Source: Proteus vulgaris
GTDB lineage: Bacteria > Pseudomonadota > Gammaproteobacteria > Enterobacterales > Enterobacteriaceae
Length of the DNA: 64,000 nt
Assembly (NCBI RefSeq): GCF_023100685.1
Contig: NZ_CP090064.1
Coordinates: 2,542,001-2,606,000 of the forward strand
Direction of reading: 5' to 3'
Part shown: positions 22,358 through 32,746 of the stretch, in pieces
How the letters are laid out: each line of letters starts with the position of its first letter
Numbering within the stretch: the stretch's first letter is position 1
Translations under genes and position numbers: made by a program
The notes under the pieces: model-generated
Told to the model about the DNA's origin: nothing
The model's database searches: none
What the model saw: only the letters and a program-made list of their open reading frames with translations

Positions 22358-25300
22358 AGTTCTTCGCCCTCTTTATTCAACGACCTGTAGCAACTACGTT
22401 ACTCAGTTTGGCGATTTCGCTATGTGGTGCATTAGGATTTATGTTGCTCCCTGTTGCCCCATTGCCTCAAGTTGATTATCCGGTTATTAATATTTACGCC
22501 TCATTACCTGGGGCGTCGCCAGAAACTATGGCGTCATCTGTGGCAACACCGCTTGAACGCTCTTTAGGGCGAATTGCGGGTATTGATGAAATGACATCAA
22601 GCAGTTCGCTTGGCAGTACCAGCATTACACTGGTGTTCGATTTAAACAAAGATATCAATACAGCAGCGCGAGATGTACAGGCAGCGTTAAATGCCTCACA
22701 AAGCTTGTTGCCTTCAGGTATGCCAAGCCGTCCGCGTTATTATAAATCGAATCCTTCAGATGCTCCGATTATGATCTTAACGCTCACTTCTGATACCCAA
22801 AATACAGGGGAGCTTTACGATCTCGCCTCAACAAGGTTGGCACAAAAAATCTCGCAGATTGAAGGTGTCAGTGAAGTTTCGGTTGGTGGCGGTTCATTGC
22901 CAGCGATACGTGTCGCTCTCAATCCTGATGCGTTATTTAACCAAAATGTTAGCCTTGATGATGTTAGAAAAGCGATTAACCAAGCGAATGTGCGACGGCC
23001 TCAAGGCTTTGTCAATAATGATGAAAATCGTTGGCAAATTCAAACCAATGACGAGCTAAGCAAAGCGGCGGAATATCGTCCTGTGATCGTGCATTACAAT
23101 CAAGATGCAGTTGTGCGTTTAGGCGATGTGGCGCAAGTCACTGATTCGGTACAAAACTCACGAGCCGCAGGGATGAGTGGCGGTGAACCGGCTATTTTGC
23201 TGGTTATTCGTCGTGAAGCAGGCGCTAATATTATTGAAACGGTTAACCGCATTCGTGATGAGCTTCCAGAATTACGTGAGCTTATTCCCGCAAGCGTTGA
23301 CTTGAAAGTCGCACAAGATAGAACACCGACTATTCGCGCATCATTAGCGGAAGTTGAGCGCGCATTAACCATTGCTGTGGCGTTAGTGATTTTAGTTGTA
23401 TTCTTATTTTTACGCTCCGGTCGCGCCACGCTGATCCCCGCAGTTGCTGTACCCGTTTCATTAATTGGTACTTTTTCAGCCATGTATCTTTGTGGCTTTA
23501 GTTTAAACAACCTTTCATTGATGGCATTAACCGTAGCGACAGGCTTTGTGGTTGATGATGCTATTGTGGTGCTGGAAAATATTTCTCGCCATATTGAGAA
23601 TGGTTTAAAACCTAAAGATGCCGCCTTAAAAGGGGTTGGCGAAGTTGGTTTTACTGTCCTTTCGATGAGTATTTCTCTTGTTGCCGTTTTTATTCCATTA
23701 CTGTTAATGGATGGTCTTGTTGGGCGATTATTTAAAGAATTTGCCATTACCTTAACAACCGCTATTGCTATCTCGCTATTTGTTTCTCTAACGCTAACAC
23801 CCATGATGTGCGCGCATTTACTTAAAGGAATGAAACCTAAAGCGCAATCGCATTTACGCGGTTTTGGTAAGTTACTTTTCCGCGCTCAACAAGGTTACAG
23901 TGTCACATTACAAGCCGCATTGCGTCATCGACGCTGGGTTATGGCCATTTTTCTCGCCACATTAGGTTTAAATGCTTATTTATACATCAGCGCACCTAAG
24001 ACGTTTTTCCCTGATCAAGATACGGGTCGTTTAATGGGATTTGTCCGTGCTGACCAAAGTATTTCATTCCAATCAATGAAAGAAAAAATGACCCGTTTTA
24101 TGCAAGAAATAAATGCAGATAAAGACGTGGATAGCGTAACGGGTTTTACGGGAGGCGGTCGTATTAACAGTGGATTTATGTTTATTTCCCTCAATCCACT
24201 GTCAGAACGTACTGATAGTGCCAATCAAGTGATCAATCGTTTACGTGCCAAACTTGCTGATGAACCTGGCGCTAACCTCTTTTTAATGCCAGTGCAAGAT
24301 GTTAGAGCGGGTGGGCGCCAAGCGAATGCCAGTTATCAATTTACATTATTAGCTGATGATTTAAGCGAGCTGCGTAAATGGGAGCCGATTGTCCGTAAAG
24401 CTTTGGGTGAACTACCTCAGCTTGTGGATGTTAACTCTGATAAAGAAGATAAAGGTGCTGAAATGGCACTGACTTACGATCGCGATACTATGTCACAATT
24501 AGGTATTAACGTCAGTGATGCCAATAATTTGCTGAACAATGCTTTTGGTCAACGTCAGATATCCACCATTTATGCACCATTAAATCAGTATAAAGTAGTC
24601 ATGGAAGTCTCTGAGCAATACACACAAGATGTCTCTGCGTTAGATAAAATGTATGTGGTCAATAATCAAGGTGAGCGCATTCCATTATCCGCGTTTGCAA
24701 GTTGGTATCCAGCTAATGCGCCATTAAGTGTTAATCACCAAGGATTATCTGCATCTTCAACTATTGCTTTTAATATTCCTGAAGGCTATACATTGGCCGA
24801 TGCAATTGATTCTATTGAACGCACAATGACCGAGTTGGGCGTGCCCAATACCGTAAGGGGCACCTTTGCAGGTACTGCACAGATCTTCCAAGAAACTATT
24901 AAGTCACAGCTTATTCTGATCTTAGCAGCTATTGTGACTGTGTACTTGGTATTAGGTGTACTGTATGAAAGCTATATTCATCCACTTACTATTTTATCCA
25001 CCCTTCCTTCCGCGGGTGTCGGTGCGTTATTAGCGTTGCAGCTTTTTGATACACCTTTTAGCTTGATTGCGCTTATTGGCATTATGTTGCTGATTGGTAT
25101 TGTGAAGAAAAACGCCATTATTATGGTGGATTTTGCGATCACCGCACAACGTGAGGGTAAATTGTCAGCCAAAGAAGCCATTATTCAGGCCAGCTTATTA
25201 CGTTTTCGCCCAATTATTATGACAACCCTTGCCGCATTATTTGGCGCATTGCCATTAATGTTAGGAAGTGGAGATGGTGCAGAATTAAGACAACCTTTAG

Positions 25301-25437
25301 GGATAACAATCGTAGGCGGGTTATTAATGAGCCAACTCTTAACCCTTTATACAACCCCAGTTATTTATCTATTTTTTGATGGATTGCGTGAACGTTGGCA
25401 ACAACGGCGTTTCAGCAAGAAAGAGGCTAAAGCATGA
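22354..25437 (+). CDS. mdtC: RND efflux pump subunit MdtC
   Basis: 1,027 residues, paralogous to MdtB and its partner in the heterotrimeric pump. [13 protein letters not shown] opens helix 1, [19 protein letters not shown] carries the proton-relay Asp pair, and [19 protein letters not shown] closes the second half. It overlaps baeS by 4 bases. In E. coli the next gene is mdtD (an MFS protein); here it is missing and baeS follows directly. A long antisense open frame (23100-23804) is a shadow of this gene. Confidence 0.95.
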   Translation: MKFFALFIQRPVATTLLSLAISLCGALGFMLLPVAPLPQVDYPVINIYASLPGASPETMASSVATPLERSLGRIAGIDEMTSSSSLGSTSITLVFDLNKDINTAARDVQAALNASQSLLPSGMPSRPRYYKSNPSDAPIMILTLTSDTQNTGELYDLASTRLAQKISQIEGVSEVSVGGGSLPAIRVALNPDALFNQNVSLDDVRKAINQANVRRPQGFVNNDENRWQIQTNDELSKAAEYRPVIVHYNQDAVVRLGDVAQVTDSVQNSRAAGMSGGEPAILLVIRREAGANIIETVNRIRDELPELRELIPASVDLKVAQDRTPTIRASLAEVERALTIAVALVILVVFLFLRSGRATLIPAVAVPVSLIGTFSAMYLCGFSLNNLSLMALTVATGFVVDDAIVVLENISRHIENGLKPKDAALKGVGEVGFTVLSMSISLVAVFIPLLLMDGLVGRLFKEFAITLTTAIAISLFVSLTLTPMMCAHLLKGMKPKAQSHLRGFGKLLFRAQQGYSVTLQAALRHRRWVMAIFLATLGLNAYLYISAPKTFFPDQDTGRLMGFVRADQSISFQSMKEKMTRFMQEINADKDVDSVTGFTGGGRINSGFMFISLNPLSERTDSANQVINRLRAKLADEPGANLFLMPVQDVRAGGRQANASYQFTLLADDLSELRKWEPIVRKALGELPQLVDVNSDKEDKGAEMALTYDRDTMSQLGINVSDANNLLNNAFGQRQISTIYAPLNQYKVVMEVSEQYTQDVSALDKMYVVNNQGERIPLSAFASWYPANAPLSVNHQGLSASSTIAFNIPEGYTLADAIDSIERTMTELGVPNTVRGTFAGTAQIFQETIKSQLILILAAIVTVYLVLGVLYESYIHPLTILSTLPSAGVGALLALQLFDTPFSLIALIGIMLLIGIVKKNAIIMVDFAITAQREGKLSAKEAIIQASLLRFRPIIMTTLAALFGALPLMLGSGDGAELRQPLGITIVGGLLMSQLLTLYTTPVIYLFFDGLRERWQQRRFSKKEAKA

Positions 25438-26810
25438 AACTGAGAAGCAAGCTGTTCTTGGTCATTTTCGCTACCTGTATGGTTGTGGTTCTTGCAATGC
25501 ATATTGGTATTCGAGGTAGCTTTCAACAAGGGTTTATTGGCTATATCAAGAAAAACAGTGAACAGCGTGCAACTCTTTTAGCTGAAGCCTTAACAGATCA
25601 ATATGCTTTAACTGGCGACTGGCGTTTTCTTAATAGAGATGATCGTTCTCTTTATCAAATATTACGCAGTATTGACCAAATAAGCCAAAGCAGTGAAGGC
25701 CCACCACCAAAAGGCTGGCGCACACAGTTTTGGATTGTTGATAAAAACATGAAGCGCTTATTTGGTCATGATAATCAGTTTCCTGAAGAAACATTCAAAA
25801 AACCAATTACTTCCCATGATGAAATTGTGGGTTGGGTGATTGTCAGTGCCGCAGATAAGATCAGTAGTGAAGCGGATATCAGTTTTGATAAACAACAACT
25901 GCGTACCAGTTGGATAATTGCAGGTTTAACGGTTCTTTTAGCTTTACTTATTACATTGATCCTTTCTCGCAATATGATACGCCCCGTTAAACGACTGGTC
26001 GAAGCCACACATAAGTTAGCCGCGGGTGATTTTGCTGTTCGCGTCACACCCAGTAGTAAAGATGAAATCAGCCAACTCGCCACAGATTTTAACCAACTCG
26101 CCAGCACACTAGAGAAAAATGAGCAAATTCGCCGTGATTATATGGCTGATATTTCACATGAGTTACGTACCCCCCTCGCTATTTTAAAAGGGGAATTAGA
26201 AGCGTTACAAGATGGCGTAAGAAAGCCCACGGCAGAGACATTAAACTCTCTGTTATTCGAAGTAACAAACCTGACAAAACTGGTGAATGATCTCCACCAA
26301 CTTTCATTATCCGATAGAGGCTCACTCACTTATCGTAAAGATTTTATTGATATTAATGAGGTGATTTTATTAGCTGTTGCTTCTTATCGCCATACATATC
26401 ACACCAAAGATATTGCCTTATACACTGAATTAGATGATGTCTCTCCATTAATTGTACAAGCCGATCCTGACCGACTTATTCAGCTTTTTCATAATCTATT
26501 AGAAAATAGTGTGCGCTATACCTATGCTGGTGGGCAATTACATATCAAGACAAAAAAAGAGAACAACTGCGTATTAATAGCCTTAGAAGATAGCGCACCT
26601 GGATTAGATAAATCACAGTATCAAGCCGTTTTCCAACGCTTTTATCGTACAGAAAGCTCACGAAATCGTGCCAGTGGAGGTTCTGGATTAGGTCTTGCGA
26701 TTTGCGAAAATATCGTTGAAGCTCATAATGGTAAAATAAGTGCTATGCCTTCATCTTTAGGTGGCATGAAAATTCTTATAGAATTACCCGCATATTCTGA
26801 TGATCTCTAA
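25434..26810 (+). CDS. baeS: Envelope-stress sensor histidine kinase BaeS
   Basis: 458 residues. The layout is transmembrane helix 1 (7-27), a periplasmic sensor domain (28-158), helix 2 (160-178), HAMP (about 180-230), a HisKA dimerisation domain with the phospho-acceptor His242 in [10 protein letters not shown], then a HATPase domain with an N box ([11 protein letters not shown]) and glycine boxes (GSGLGLAI). It senses envelope damage and phosphorylates BaeR. The start overlaps the mdtC stop (ATGA). The LLENSVRY segment and paired BaeR support BaeS rather than another kinase. Confidence 0.94.
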   Translation: MKLRSKLFLVIFATCMVVVLAMHIGIRGSFQQGFIGYIKKNSEQRATLLAEALTDQYALTGDWRFLNRDDRSLYQILRSIDQISQSSEGPPPKGWRTQFWIVDKNMKRLFGHDNQFPEETFKKPITSHDEIVGWVIVSAADKISSEADISFDKQQLRTSWIIAGLTVLLALLITLILSRNMIRPVKRLVEATHKLAAGDFAVRVTPSSKDEISQLATDFNQLASTLEKNEQIRRDYMADISHELRTPLAILKGELEALQDGVRKPTAETLNSLLFEVTNLTKLVNDLHQLSLSDRGSLTYRKDFIDINEVILLAVASYRHTYHTKDIALYTELDDVSPLIVQADPDRLIQLFHNLLENSVRYTYAGGQLHIKTKKENNCVLIALEDSAPGLDKSQYQAVFQRFYRTESSRNRASGGSGLGLAICENIVEAHNGKISAMPSSLGGMKILIELPAYSDDL

Positions 26811-26833
26811 GCCTATAACTATTGAGCCAATAA

Positions 26834-27541
26834 ATGACAGCATCTGAATCACCCTATTCAATCCTGATTGTTGAAGACGAGCCTAAACTTGCCCAATTAC
26901 TTATTGATTACCTTCAAGCATCAGGTTATCAAACTCATTGGTTAGCAGATGGCGCCGAAGTGAGCCATTGTGTAAAACAGCAACATTACGATTTAATATT
27001 ATTAGATCTGATGTTACCCGTTAAAGACGGCATTACTATCTGCAAAGAGTTACGTCATTTTTCCGATATTCCCATCATTATGGTCACCGCCAAAACAGAG
27101 GAAGTAGATAGATTGCTTGGGCTTGAGATTGGTGCTGATGACTATATTTGTAAACCCTATAGCCCAAGAGAAGTGGTCGCCAGAGTCAAAACCTTATTAC
27201 GCCGTTTTTATCGACCACAAGATATTGTTCAAAGCGATAAGTTAGTTGTCATTGATGAACAGGCTTATCAAATCCAATATAACAATAAAATTCTCGACTT
27301 AACCACAGCTGAATTCCGCTTACTCAAAGCATTAGCCACACAACCTGGAAAAATATTAACTCGTGATCAGCTAATGGATCACCTTTATGATGATTACCGC
27401 ATTGTGACGGACAGAACCATTGATAGCCATATTAAAAACTTACGACGTAAACTTGAGCAACTTAACGATCAAATTGAATTTATTCGCTCAATTTATGGTC
27501 AAGGGTATCGTTGGGAGACTCAAGCTTATCGATTTCGATGA
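26834..27541 (+). CDS. baeR: Response regulator BaeR
   Basis: 235 residues. The receiver domain (about 9-122) has the acidic pair in VEDEPK, the phospho-acceptor Asp58 in LLDLMLP and the conserved Lys in VTAKTEE. An OmpR-type winged-helix DNA-binding domain follows (about 135-230; [36 protein letters not shown]). It begins 23 bp after baeS and closes the operon, and probably activates mdtABC through the candidate box at 17887. No terminator is obvious before trhP. Confidence 0.95.
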   Translation: MTASESPYSILIVEDEPKLAQLLIDYLQASGYQTHWLADGAEVSHCVKQQHYDLILLDLMLPVKDGITICKELRHFSDIPIIMVTAKTEEVDRLLGLEIGADDYICKPYSPREVVARVKTLLRRFYRPQDIVQSDKLVVIDEQAYQIQYNNKILDLTTAEFRLLKALATQPGKILTRDQLMDHLYDDYRIVTDRTIDSHIKNLRRKLEQLNDQIEFIRSIYGQGYRWETQAYRFR

Positions 27542-27660
27542 TATTTTTTCAGGAATACATTGAACCTCGCTACACTTAAGCGCTAGAATCCCCCCCTTTA
27601 TGATATACCCCTACCCAATGTGTGGGGGACTGACTTGAAATCAGAACCAGGAAATTAACC

Positions 27661-29040
27661 ATGTTTACACCCGAATTACTCTCTCCTGCTGGCTCATTAA
27701 AAAATATGCGCTATGCATTTGCTTATGGCGCAGACGCCGTTTATGCAGGTCAGCCACGTTATAGCTTACGTGTGCGTAATAATGAGTTTAACCACGAAAA
27801 CCTTGCCAAAGGTATTCAAGAAGCCCATGAATTAGGTAAACGCTTCTATGTTGTGGTTAATATCGCACCCCATAATGCTAAATTAAAAACCTTTATCCGT
27901 GACTTAAAACCCGTCATTGATATGGGCCCTGATGCGCTGATTATGTCTGATCCGGGTTTGATCATGATGGTACGTGAAGCTTTCCCTGAAATGGATATTC
28001 ACCTTTCAGTACAAGCCAATGCCGTTAACTGGGCAACCGTAAAATTCTGGCGTCAAATGGGATTAACACGAGTGATCCTGTCTCGTGAACTCTCTATTGA
28101 TGAAATTGCTGAAATTCGTAAGCAAGTTCCTGACATGGAATTAGAAGTTTTCGTTCACGGTGCATTATGTATGGCTTACTCAGGCCGTTGCCTGCTATCT
28201 GGCTATATCAATAAGCGTGATCCGAACCAAGGTACTTGTACTAACGCTTGCCGTTGGGAATATAAAGTCGAAGAAGGTAAAGAAGACGATGTGGGTAATA
28301 TCGTTGAAAAATACACGCCAATCCCAGTTAAAAACGTTGAGCCTACTTTAGGTGTTGGCGCGCCAACAGATAAAGTCTACTTAATCGAAGAAGCAAAACG
28401 TCCTGGTGAATATATGACTGCGTTCGAAGATGAACACGGTACTTATATCATGAACTCAAAAGACTTACGTGCGATTGAACACGTTGAGCAATTAACACAA
28501 ATGGGTGTGCACTCTCTGAAAATTGAAGGTCGTACTAAATCCTTCTATTACTGTGCCCGTACAGCGCAAATGTATCGTCGTGCAATTGATGATGCTGTTG
28601 CAGGTAAACCATTTGATCCAACGTTGCTAACGACATTAGAAGGTTTAGCACACCGCGGTTATACAGAAGGTTTCTTACGTCGTCATACCCATGATGCGTA
28701 CCAAACTTATGAATATGGTTATTCTGTCTCTGACACCCAACAATTTGTCGGTGAATTCACCGGTAAACGCGTAAACGGTTTAGCTGAAGTTGATGTTAAA
28801 AATAAATTTGTTTTAGGTGATAGCCTAGAATTAATGACACCAACTGGAAATATTCAGTTCACGTTAGGATCGTTGTTTAACAAAAAACAACAACCAACGG
28901 ATGTTGCGCCGGGTAATGGTCATATGGTTTATTTGTCTGTTCCGGAAGATGTTGATTTAGATTTCGCACTGTTGATCCGCAACCTACAAGGTACAACAAC
29001 ACGTCAACCGCATAAGATTGATGCTGTAGAAGTGAAGTAA
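27661..29040 (+). CDS. trhP: tRNA 5-hydroxyuridine modification protein TrhP (YegQ), U32 family
   Basis: 459 residues (E. coli YegQ 453). Classed as a U32 peptidase, but in E. coli it is required for prephenate-dependent 5-hydroxylation of tRNA U34, with a [4Fe-4S] cluster. The family signature EVFVHGALCMAYSGRCLLSGY and the Cys pair in GTCTNACRWEY are intact and supply the probable cluster ligands; a C-terminal barrel domain follows from about residue 375. The ATG has AGGAAATTAACC upstream. A GC-rich hairpin-like stretch lies near 27607-27629 in the leader. The cyaR gene follows, as in E. coli. Confidence 0.93.
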   Translation: MFTPELLSPAGSLKNMRYAFAYGADAVYAGQPRYSLRVRNNEFNHENLAKGIQEAHELGKRFYVVVNIAPHNAKLKTFIRDLKPVIDMGPDALIMSDPGLIMMVREAFPEMDIHLSVQANAVNWATVKFWRQMGLTRVILSRELSIDEIAEIRKQVPDMELEVFVHGALCMAYSGRCLLSGYINKRDPNQGTCTNACRWEYKVEEGKEDDVGNIVEKYTPIPVKNVEPTLGVGAPTDKVYLIEEAKRPGEYMTAFEDEHGTYIMNSKDLRAIEHVEQLTQMGVHSLKIEGRTKSFYYCARTAQMYRRAIDDAVAGKPFDPTLLTTLEGLAHRGYTEGFLRRHTHDAYQTYEYGYSVSDTQQFVGEFTGKRVNGLAEVDVKNKFVLGDSLELMTPTGNIQFTLGSLFNKKQQPTDVAPGNGHMVYLSVPEDVDLDFALLIRNLQGTTTRQPHKIDAVEVK

Positions 29041-29071
29041 AGCGTCATAATCTGATTTAAAGTGGTCAATT

Positions 29072-29114
29072 TCAAATACAGATCACATCAATAATGATTT
29101 GTTTACCGTATCAT
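29072..29114 (+). promoter_or_regulatory. CRP-dependent promoter of cyaR (predicted)
   Basis: A strong CRP right half-site TCACA (29083-29087) with a weak left half (29072-29076) is centred at 29079.5. A TATCAT -10 box lies at 29109-29114. Together they place +1 at about 29121 with CRP at -41.5, a class II arrangement. This agrees with the 5' end inferred from CyaR similarity and with known cAMP-CRP activation of cyaR in E. coli. Confidence 0.6.
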
Positions 29115-29120
29115 CAGTTC

Positions 29121-29210
29121 CGAAAAATAAAGAACTAGAATGAATACAGTAAGACTAGGAACCACCTCCTTGGCAAATCCAATCTCCCTTGGATTTGCCT
29201 TTTCTTTTTT
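29121..29210 (+). ncRNA. cyaR: CyaR (RyeE) Hfq-dependent small RNA
   Basis: About 88 nt. The conserved block GGAACCACCTCCTT (29158-29171) matches the E. coli CyaR seed and loop, which pair with Shine-Dalgarno regions of targets such as ompX, luxS and nadE. It is followed by a terminator: stem GGCAAATCC/GGATTTGCC, with loop AATCTCCCTT close to the E. coli loop, and a T-rich tail. The position immediately downstream of trhP (yegQ) is the same as in E. coli. The 5' end is inferred from the promoter; the 5' ~35 nt is less conserved. Confidence 0.9.
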
Positions 29211-29336
29211 CATCACCGTTATCAACTCTCCTTTACGTAAACACGTTCTCTTTTTCGTTATCATTTGTAAAAAAAATAGTAATTTTCTCGATATCCATTA
29301 CCTTTAAAAGAGTGATTCAATTAAAGGGACTCATCA

Positions 29337-30230
29337 ATGAGTAAAATTAGTTTGCTGATCATTAATGGAAAAAGCGCTAACAACGGTGCATTGAGAAAAG
29401 CCGTTTACCAATTACGTAACGAAGGTTTTAACCTCCAAGTAAGAGTAACTTGGGAATCCAGTGATATACGTCGTTTTGTACAAGAAGCTATAGATATACA
29501 GGCAGAAACAGTGATTGCGGCAGGTGGTGACGGAACGATGAATAGCGTTGTTTCTGAATTAATTCATCTTTCCCCCTCATCTTTACCGACACTTGGTATT
29601 ATCCCATTAGGCACAGCAAATGATTTTGCCACCAGCGCACAAATCCCTCGTGATATGGAAAATGCGCTTAATTTAGCGGTTAAAGGTCGTGCTGTTCCCA
29701 TTGATGTTATCTCAGTGAACAAGACGCACTATTTTATTAATATGGCGTCAGGTGGTTTTGGAACCAAAATCACAACAGAAACCCCTGAGGCATTAAAATC
29801 AGCATTAGGAGGAGCAGCCTATTTTATTAATGGTCTTTTAAGTATCGACTCTTTAAAAGCTGATTATTGCACTATTGAAGCTGAAAATTTCCATTGGGAA
29901 GGTGAGTCTCTTATTTTAGCTATCGGTAATGGCCGTCAAGCGGGTGGCGGACAAAAATTATGCTCTGAAGCCTTAATTAATGACAATAAACTCAATATCA
30001 CCATTGTTGAAGCTCACGAACTTCTCCCCTCTATTTTAAGCAGCATGTTTGATAGCAAGAAAAATGACAAGATAATTGAGCGAGAAAGTCGCTGGGTAAA
30101 CATTAGTGCTTCTCATGAAATGGTGTTTAATTTAGATGGAGAACCCCTTTTAGGGAATAAATTTGAATTTATTGTGTTACCTGAAGCGATCCACTGCCGG
30201 TTACCGCCTCAATGTGACTTGTTATCTTAA
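29337..30230 (+). CDS. yegS: Lipid kinase YegS-like
   Basis: 297 residues (E. coli YegS 299). A diacylglycerol-kinase-catalytic-fold protein that phosphorylates lipids such as phosphatidylglycerol in vitro. The nucleotide-binding AAGGDGTMNSV (about 60-72) and LGTANDFA (about 93-100) motifs are intact. The ATG follows AAAGGGACTCATCA. It is 126 bp beyond the cyaR terminator and 49 bp before fbaB, so a yegS-fbaB transcript is possible. Confidence 0.93.
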   Translation: MSKISLLIINGKSANNGALRKAVYQLRNEGFNLQVRVTWESSDIRRFVQEAIDIQAETVIAAGGDGTMNSVVSELIHLSPSSLPTLGIIPLGTANDFATSAQIPRDMENALNLAVKGRAVPIDVISVNKTHYFINMASGGFGTKITTETPEALKSALGGAAYFINGLLSIDSLKADYCTIEAENFHWEGESLILAIGNGRQAGGGQKLCSEALINDNKLNITIVEAHELLPSILSSMFDSKKNDKIIERESRWVNISASHEMVFNLDGEPLLGNKFEFIVLPEAIHCRLPPQCDLLS

Positions 30231-30279
30231 TGTAGATAAATGACAATCACTCTCATCTCATCATGAACTGGAGTATGTA

Positions 30280-31329
30280 ATGACTGATATAGTAAGTTTG
30301 TTAGGTGCTGATGCAAAATCATTATTAGACCATCGTTGCCAAACCATCCCGAGCGAAAATCTCTACCTGCCAGGTTCTGACTTTGTTGATCGTGTCATGA
30401 TTGATAATAATCGCCCTAATAGCGTGTTACGTTCAATGCAAACCCTGTTTAATCACGGGCGTTTAGCGGGAACGGGTTATCTGTCTATTCTACCTGTTGA
30501 CCAAGGTGTTGAGCACTCAGCAGCTGCTTCTTTCGCAGCAAACCCTCTCTATTTTGATCCAAAAAATATTGTTGAGTTAGCGATTGAAGCAGGTTGTAAC
30601 TGTGTTGCCTCTACTTATGGTGTTCTTGCTTCTGTTTCTCGTCGCTATGCACACAAAATTCCTTTTCTTGTGAAATTAAACCACAATGAAACCCTAAGCT
30701 ACCCAGCGCAATATGACCAAACACTGTATGCCAGCGTAGAGCAAGCCTTTGAAATGGGTGCTGTTGCAGTGGGTGCGACTATTTACTTTGGTTCACAAGA
30801 AAGCCGTCGCCAAATTGAAGAAATTTCAATGGCCTTTGAACGTGCTCATGAATTGGGTATGGTCACTGTACTATGGGCCTATTTACGCAACCCAGCATTC
30901 AAAAAAGATGGCGTAGATTACCATGCAAGTGCAGATTTAACGGGTCAGGCAAACCATTTAGCGGCAACTATTGGTGCTGATATCGTTAAACAAAAAATGG
31001 CTGAAAATAACGGTGGCTTTAAAGCAATTGGTTTTGGTCATACTGATGAGCGTGTTTACACGAAACTCACTACTGAAAACCCAATTGATTTAGTTCGCTA
31101 CCAATTAGCAAACTGCTATATGGGTCGCGCGGGATTAATTAACTCTGGTGGCGCTTCTGGTAATAATGATCTTGAAGATGCTGTTCGCACCGCCGTTATT
31201 AATAAACGTGCTGGCGGTATGGGTCTGATCTTAGGCCGTAAAGCGTTCAAAAAATCAATGAAAGACGGGGTTGCCCTGATTAATGCAGTACAAGATGTTT
31301 ATTTGGATAAATCCGTCACTATTGCTTAA
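30280..31329 (+). CDS. fbaB: Fructose-bisphosphate aldolase class I
   Basis: 349 residues (E. coli FbaB 350). A DhnA-family Schiff-base aldolase interconverting fructose 1,6-bisphosphate with glyceraldehyde-3-phosphate and DHAP; in E. coli it is favoured during gluconeogenic growth. The probable Schiff-base Lys lies in [13 protein letters not shown], and the C-terminal block [13 protein letters not shown] is conserved. CTGGAGTATGTA precedes the ATG. A strong hairpin terminator separates it from the converging accessory operon. Confidence 0.95.
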   Translation: MTDIVSLLGADAKSLLDHRCQTIPSENLYLPGSDFVDRVMIDNNRPNSVLRSMQTLFNHGRLAGTGYLSILPVDQGVEHSAAASFAANPLYFDPKNIVELAIEAGCNCVASTYGVLASVSRRYAHKIPFLVKLNHNETLSYPAQYDQTLYASVEQAFEMGAVAVGATIYFGSQESRRQIEEISMAFERAHELGMVTVLWAYLRNPAFKKDGVDYHASADLTGQANHLAATIGADIVKQKMAENNGGFKAIGFGHTDERVYTKLTTENPIDLVRYQLANCYMGRAGLINSGGASGNNDLEDAVRTAVINKRAGGMGLILGRKAFKKSMKDGVALINAVQDVYLDKSVTIA

Positions 31330-31347
31330 TTGATAAATTTATCTGTG

Positions 31348-31380
31348 AAAGCCACTCAGTTCAAACTGAGTGGCTTTTAT
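31348..31380. terminator. Bidirectional terminator between fbaB and the accessory operon
   Basis: AAAGCCACTCAGT (31348-31360) pairs perfectly with ACTGAGTGGCTTT (31365-31377) around a TCAA loop. The T run is better on the plus strand, for fbaB; an A-rich flank could also give some activity for the converging operon. Confidence 0.8.
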
Positions 31381-31390
31381 TATTCATTGC

Positions 31391-32746
31391 CTAACGACTA
31401 AATGTTTTTGGTTTTTGCGTTTGTGTGACCAAATGTTGATGAGCCGTACTTTCACTTTCTATTACCTTCATTGCATTTTGTCCTGCTGGTAATGCTCGCT
31501 CAACCAATAACTCTGCGTGAGACTTCGCCAAAATGGCTTGTAATTGCTGATGCTGACTACACCAAATAGCATCAACATCTTTATCACGCGTCGTATCTCG
31601 TTGATGTGTTAACGCCACCGTTCTCGCTTGAAAACGCGCCTGTTTCCCGCCTAACTCTAAGCCATAATCAGGAATTTTGGCATGAGACACAACAACTTGC
31701 CCATTATCAATCCATGAATTTACCGCATTTTCATGCACCACATAGCCTAACTCACTTAAACCAGCCAATACCGCTTCACATTGTTGTCGCATTGAGAGTT
31801 GTTGTTCATGAGTTTCAATGGCCTGTTTCAGCTTGATGATCATCATATCCAGCTGTTCAGCTGTTGCTAATGAGGCAACCGCTTCAGTATCCCGACTAAG
31901 TGTCACCATCTCTTCATCATCAAAGCTTTCAAGCTCTGCACATAAACGAGCTAGTTCTTCCATTAATTCAATACGCTTTACGCTATTACGCAAACTTTCA
32001 GCCATATTCATGATCATTGAATCTGCTAGTAAACGCTGCTTTTTGCTATCAACAAGCTTTTGCATTTCAATAAACTGATTTGCATTGTGATTGGCCTCGG
32101 CTTCATTTCCTACAAGCCGTAATTTTTCAATCATCAACTCAATTTGATGACATTGTTGTGCAAATGGGCTTTGAGGCTCATTACTTTGCCATAATTGTTG
32201 GCTATATACAGATTGCGCTTTTAATTGTGCCAATAGTTCAGTTTGAACTGGGCTAAATTGCGCTTTCTGCACTTCAATTTCACTGGCTACACGAAAAAGT
32301 AATATGCTGATTTCCTCAGCATTCATATTTTCACTACGCTCAATTTCAGTTATCAAAACACTGTCAGTCGCTAATTGTGATTTTAATTGTCTTAACAGTG
32401 CCGATGATTTTTGTTTACCCTGTTGAATATGACGTGCAAGCGCTTTTTCTTCGAGCACTTGTTCGCGTAGATTTTTCATATCCTGTCGTAACGGGGCGAT
32501 AAATTGGCTTAATTTATCTGTTAGCCGACCTACTGCCCGAGCATCTAACGCTTCCAATTGAGGGTTATCTTTAACCAATGCATCAAAAGCGGAGACAATT
32601 TGGTTCACTCGTTCATCTCGATACATAAGTTGTTCAACTAATGCCTGCCATTGTTTGAATTGTTTTTTACTATTCGCTAATTGTCGGTGATAGCGAATAA
32701 CATTGGTTTCTTTCATAGAAATATAATGTACTGATGAACTCATCAT
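31391..32746 (-). CDS. Coiled-coil protein of the four-gene accessory operon
   Basis: 451 residues with no domain that I recognise. Much of residues 15-310 is Gln-, Glu-, Leu- and Lys-rich with heptad-like spacing, suggesting long coiled coils. A more globular part follows (about 320-390; ELGYVVHENAV, GLELGGKQARFQAR), which could be a small alpha/beta domain. There is no signal peptide or membrane segment, so it is likely cytoplasmic. The ATG overlaps the stop of the helicase gene (ATGA), giving strong translational coupling and suggesting a stoichiometric partner or scaffold for that protein. A second Met at residue 11 is an alternative start. It is the last gene of the operon. Confidence 0.75.
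   Translation of the reverse strand: MMSSSVHYISMKETNVIRYHRQLANSKKQFKQWQALVEQLMYRDERVNQIVSAFDALVKDNPQLEALDARAVGRLTDKLSQFIAPLRQDMKNLREQVLEEKALARHIQQGKQKSSALLRQLKSQLATDSVLITEIERSENMNAEEISILLFRVASEIEVQKAQFSPVQTELLAQLKAQSVYSQQLWQSNEPQSPFAQQCHQIELMIEKLRLVGNEAEANHNANQFIEMQKLVDSKKQRLLADSMIMNMAESLRNSVKRIELMEELARLCAELESFDDEEMVTLSRDTEAVASLATAEQLDMMIIKLKQAIETHEQQLSMRQQCEAVLAGLSELGYVVHENAVNSWIDNGQVVVSHAKIPDYGLELGGKQARFQARTVALTHQRDTTRDKDVDAIWCSQHQQLQAILAKSHAELLVERALPAGQNAMKVIESESTAHQHLVTQTQKPKTFSR

Noticed and set aside
23100..23804. 234-residue open frame antisense to mdtC
   Set aside because: It lies wholly inside mdtC, is Ser/Thr/Arg-rich like a codon shadow, and has no ribosome site or recognisable domain.
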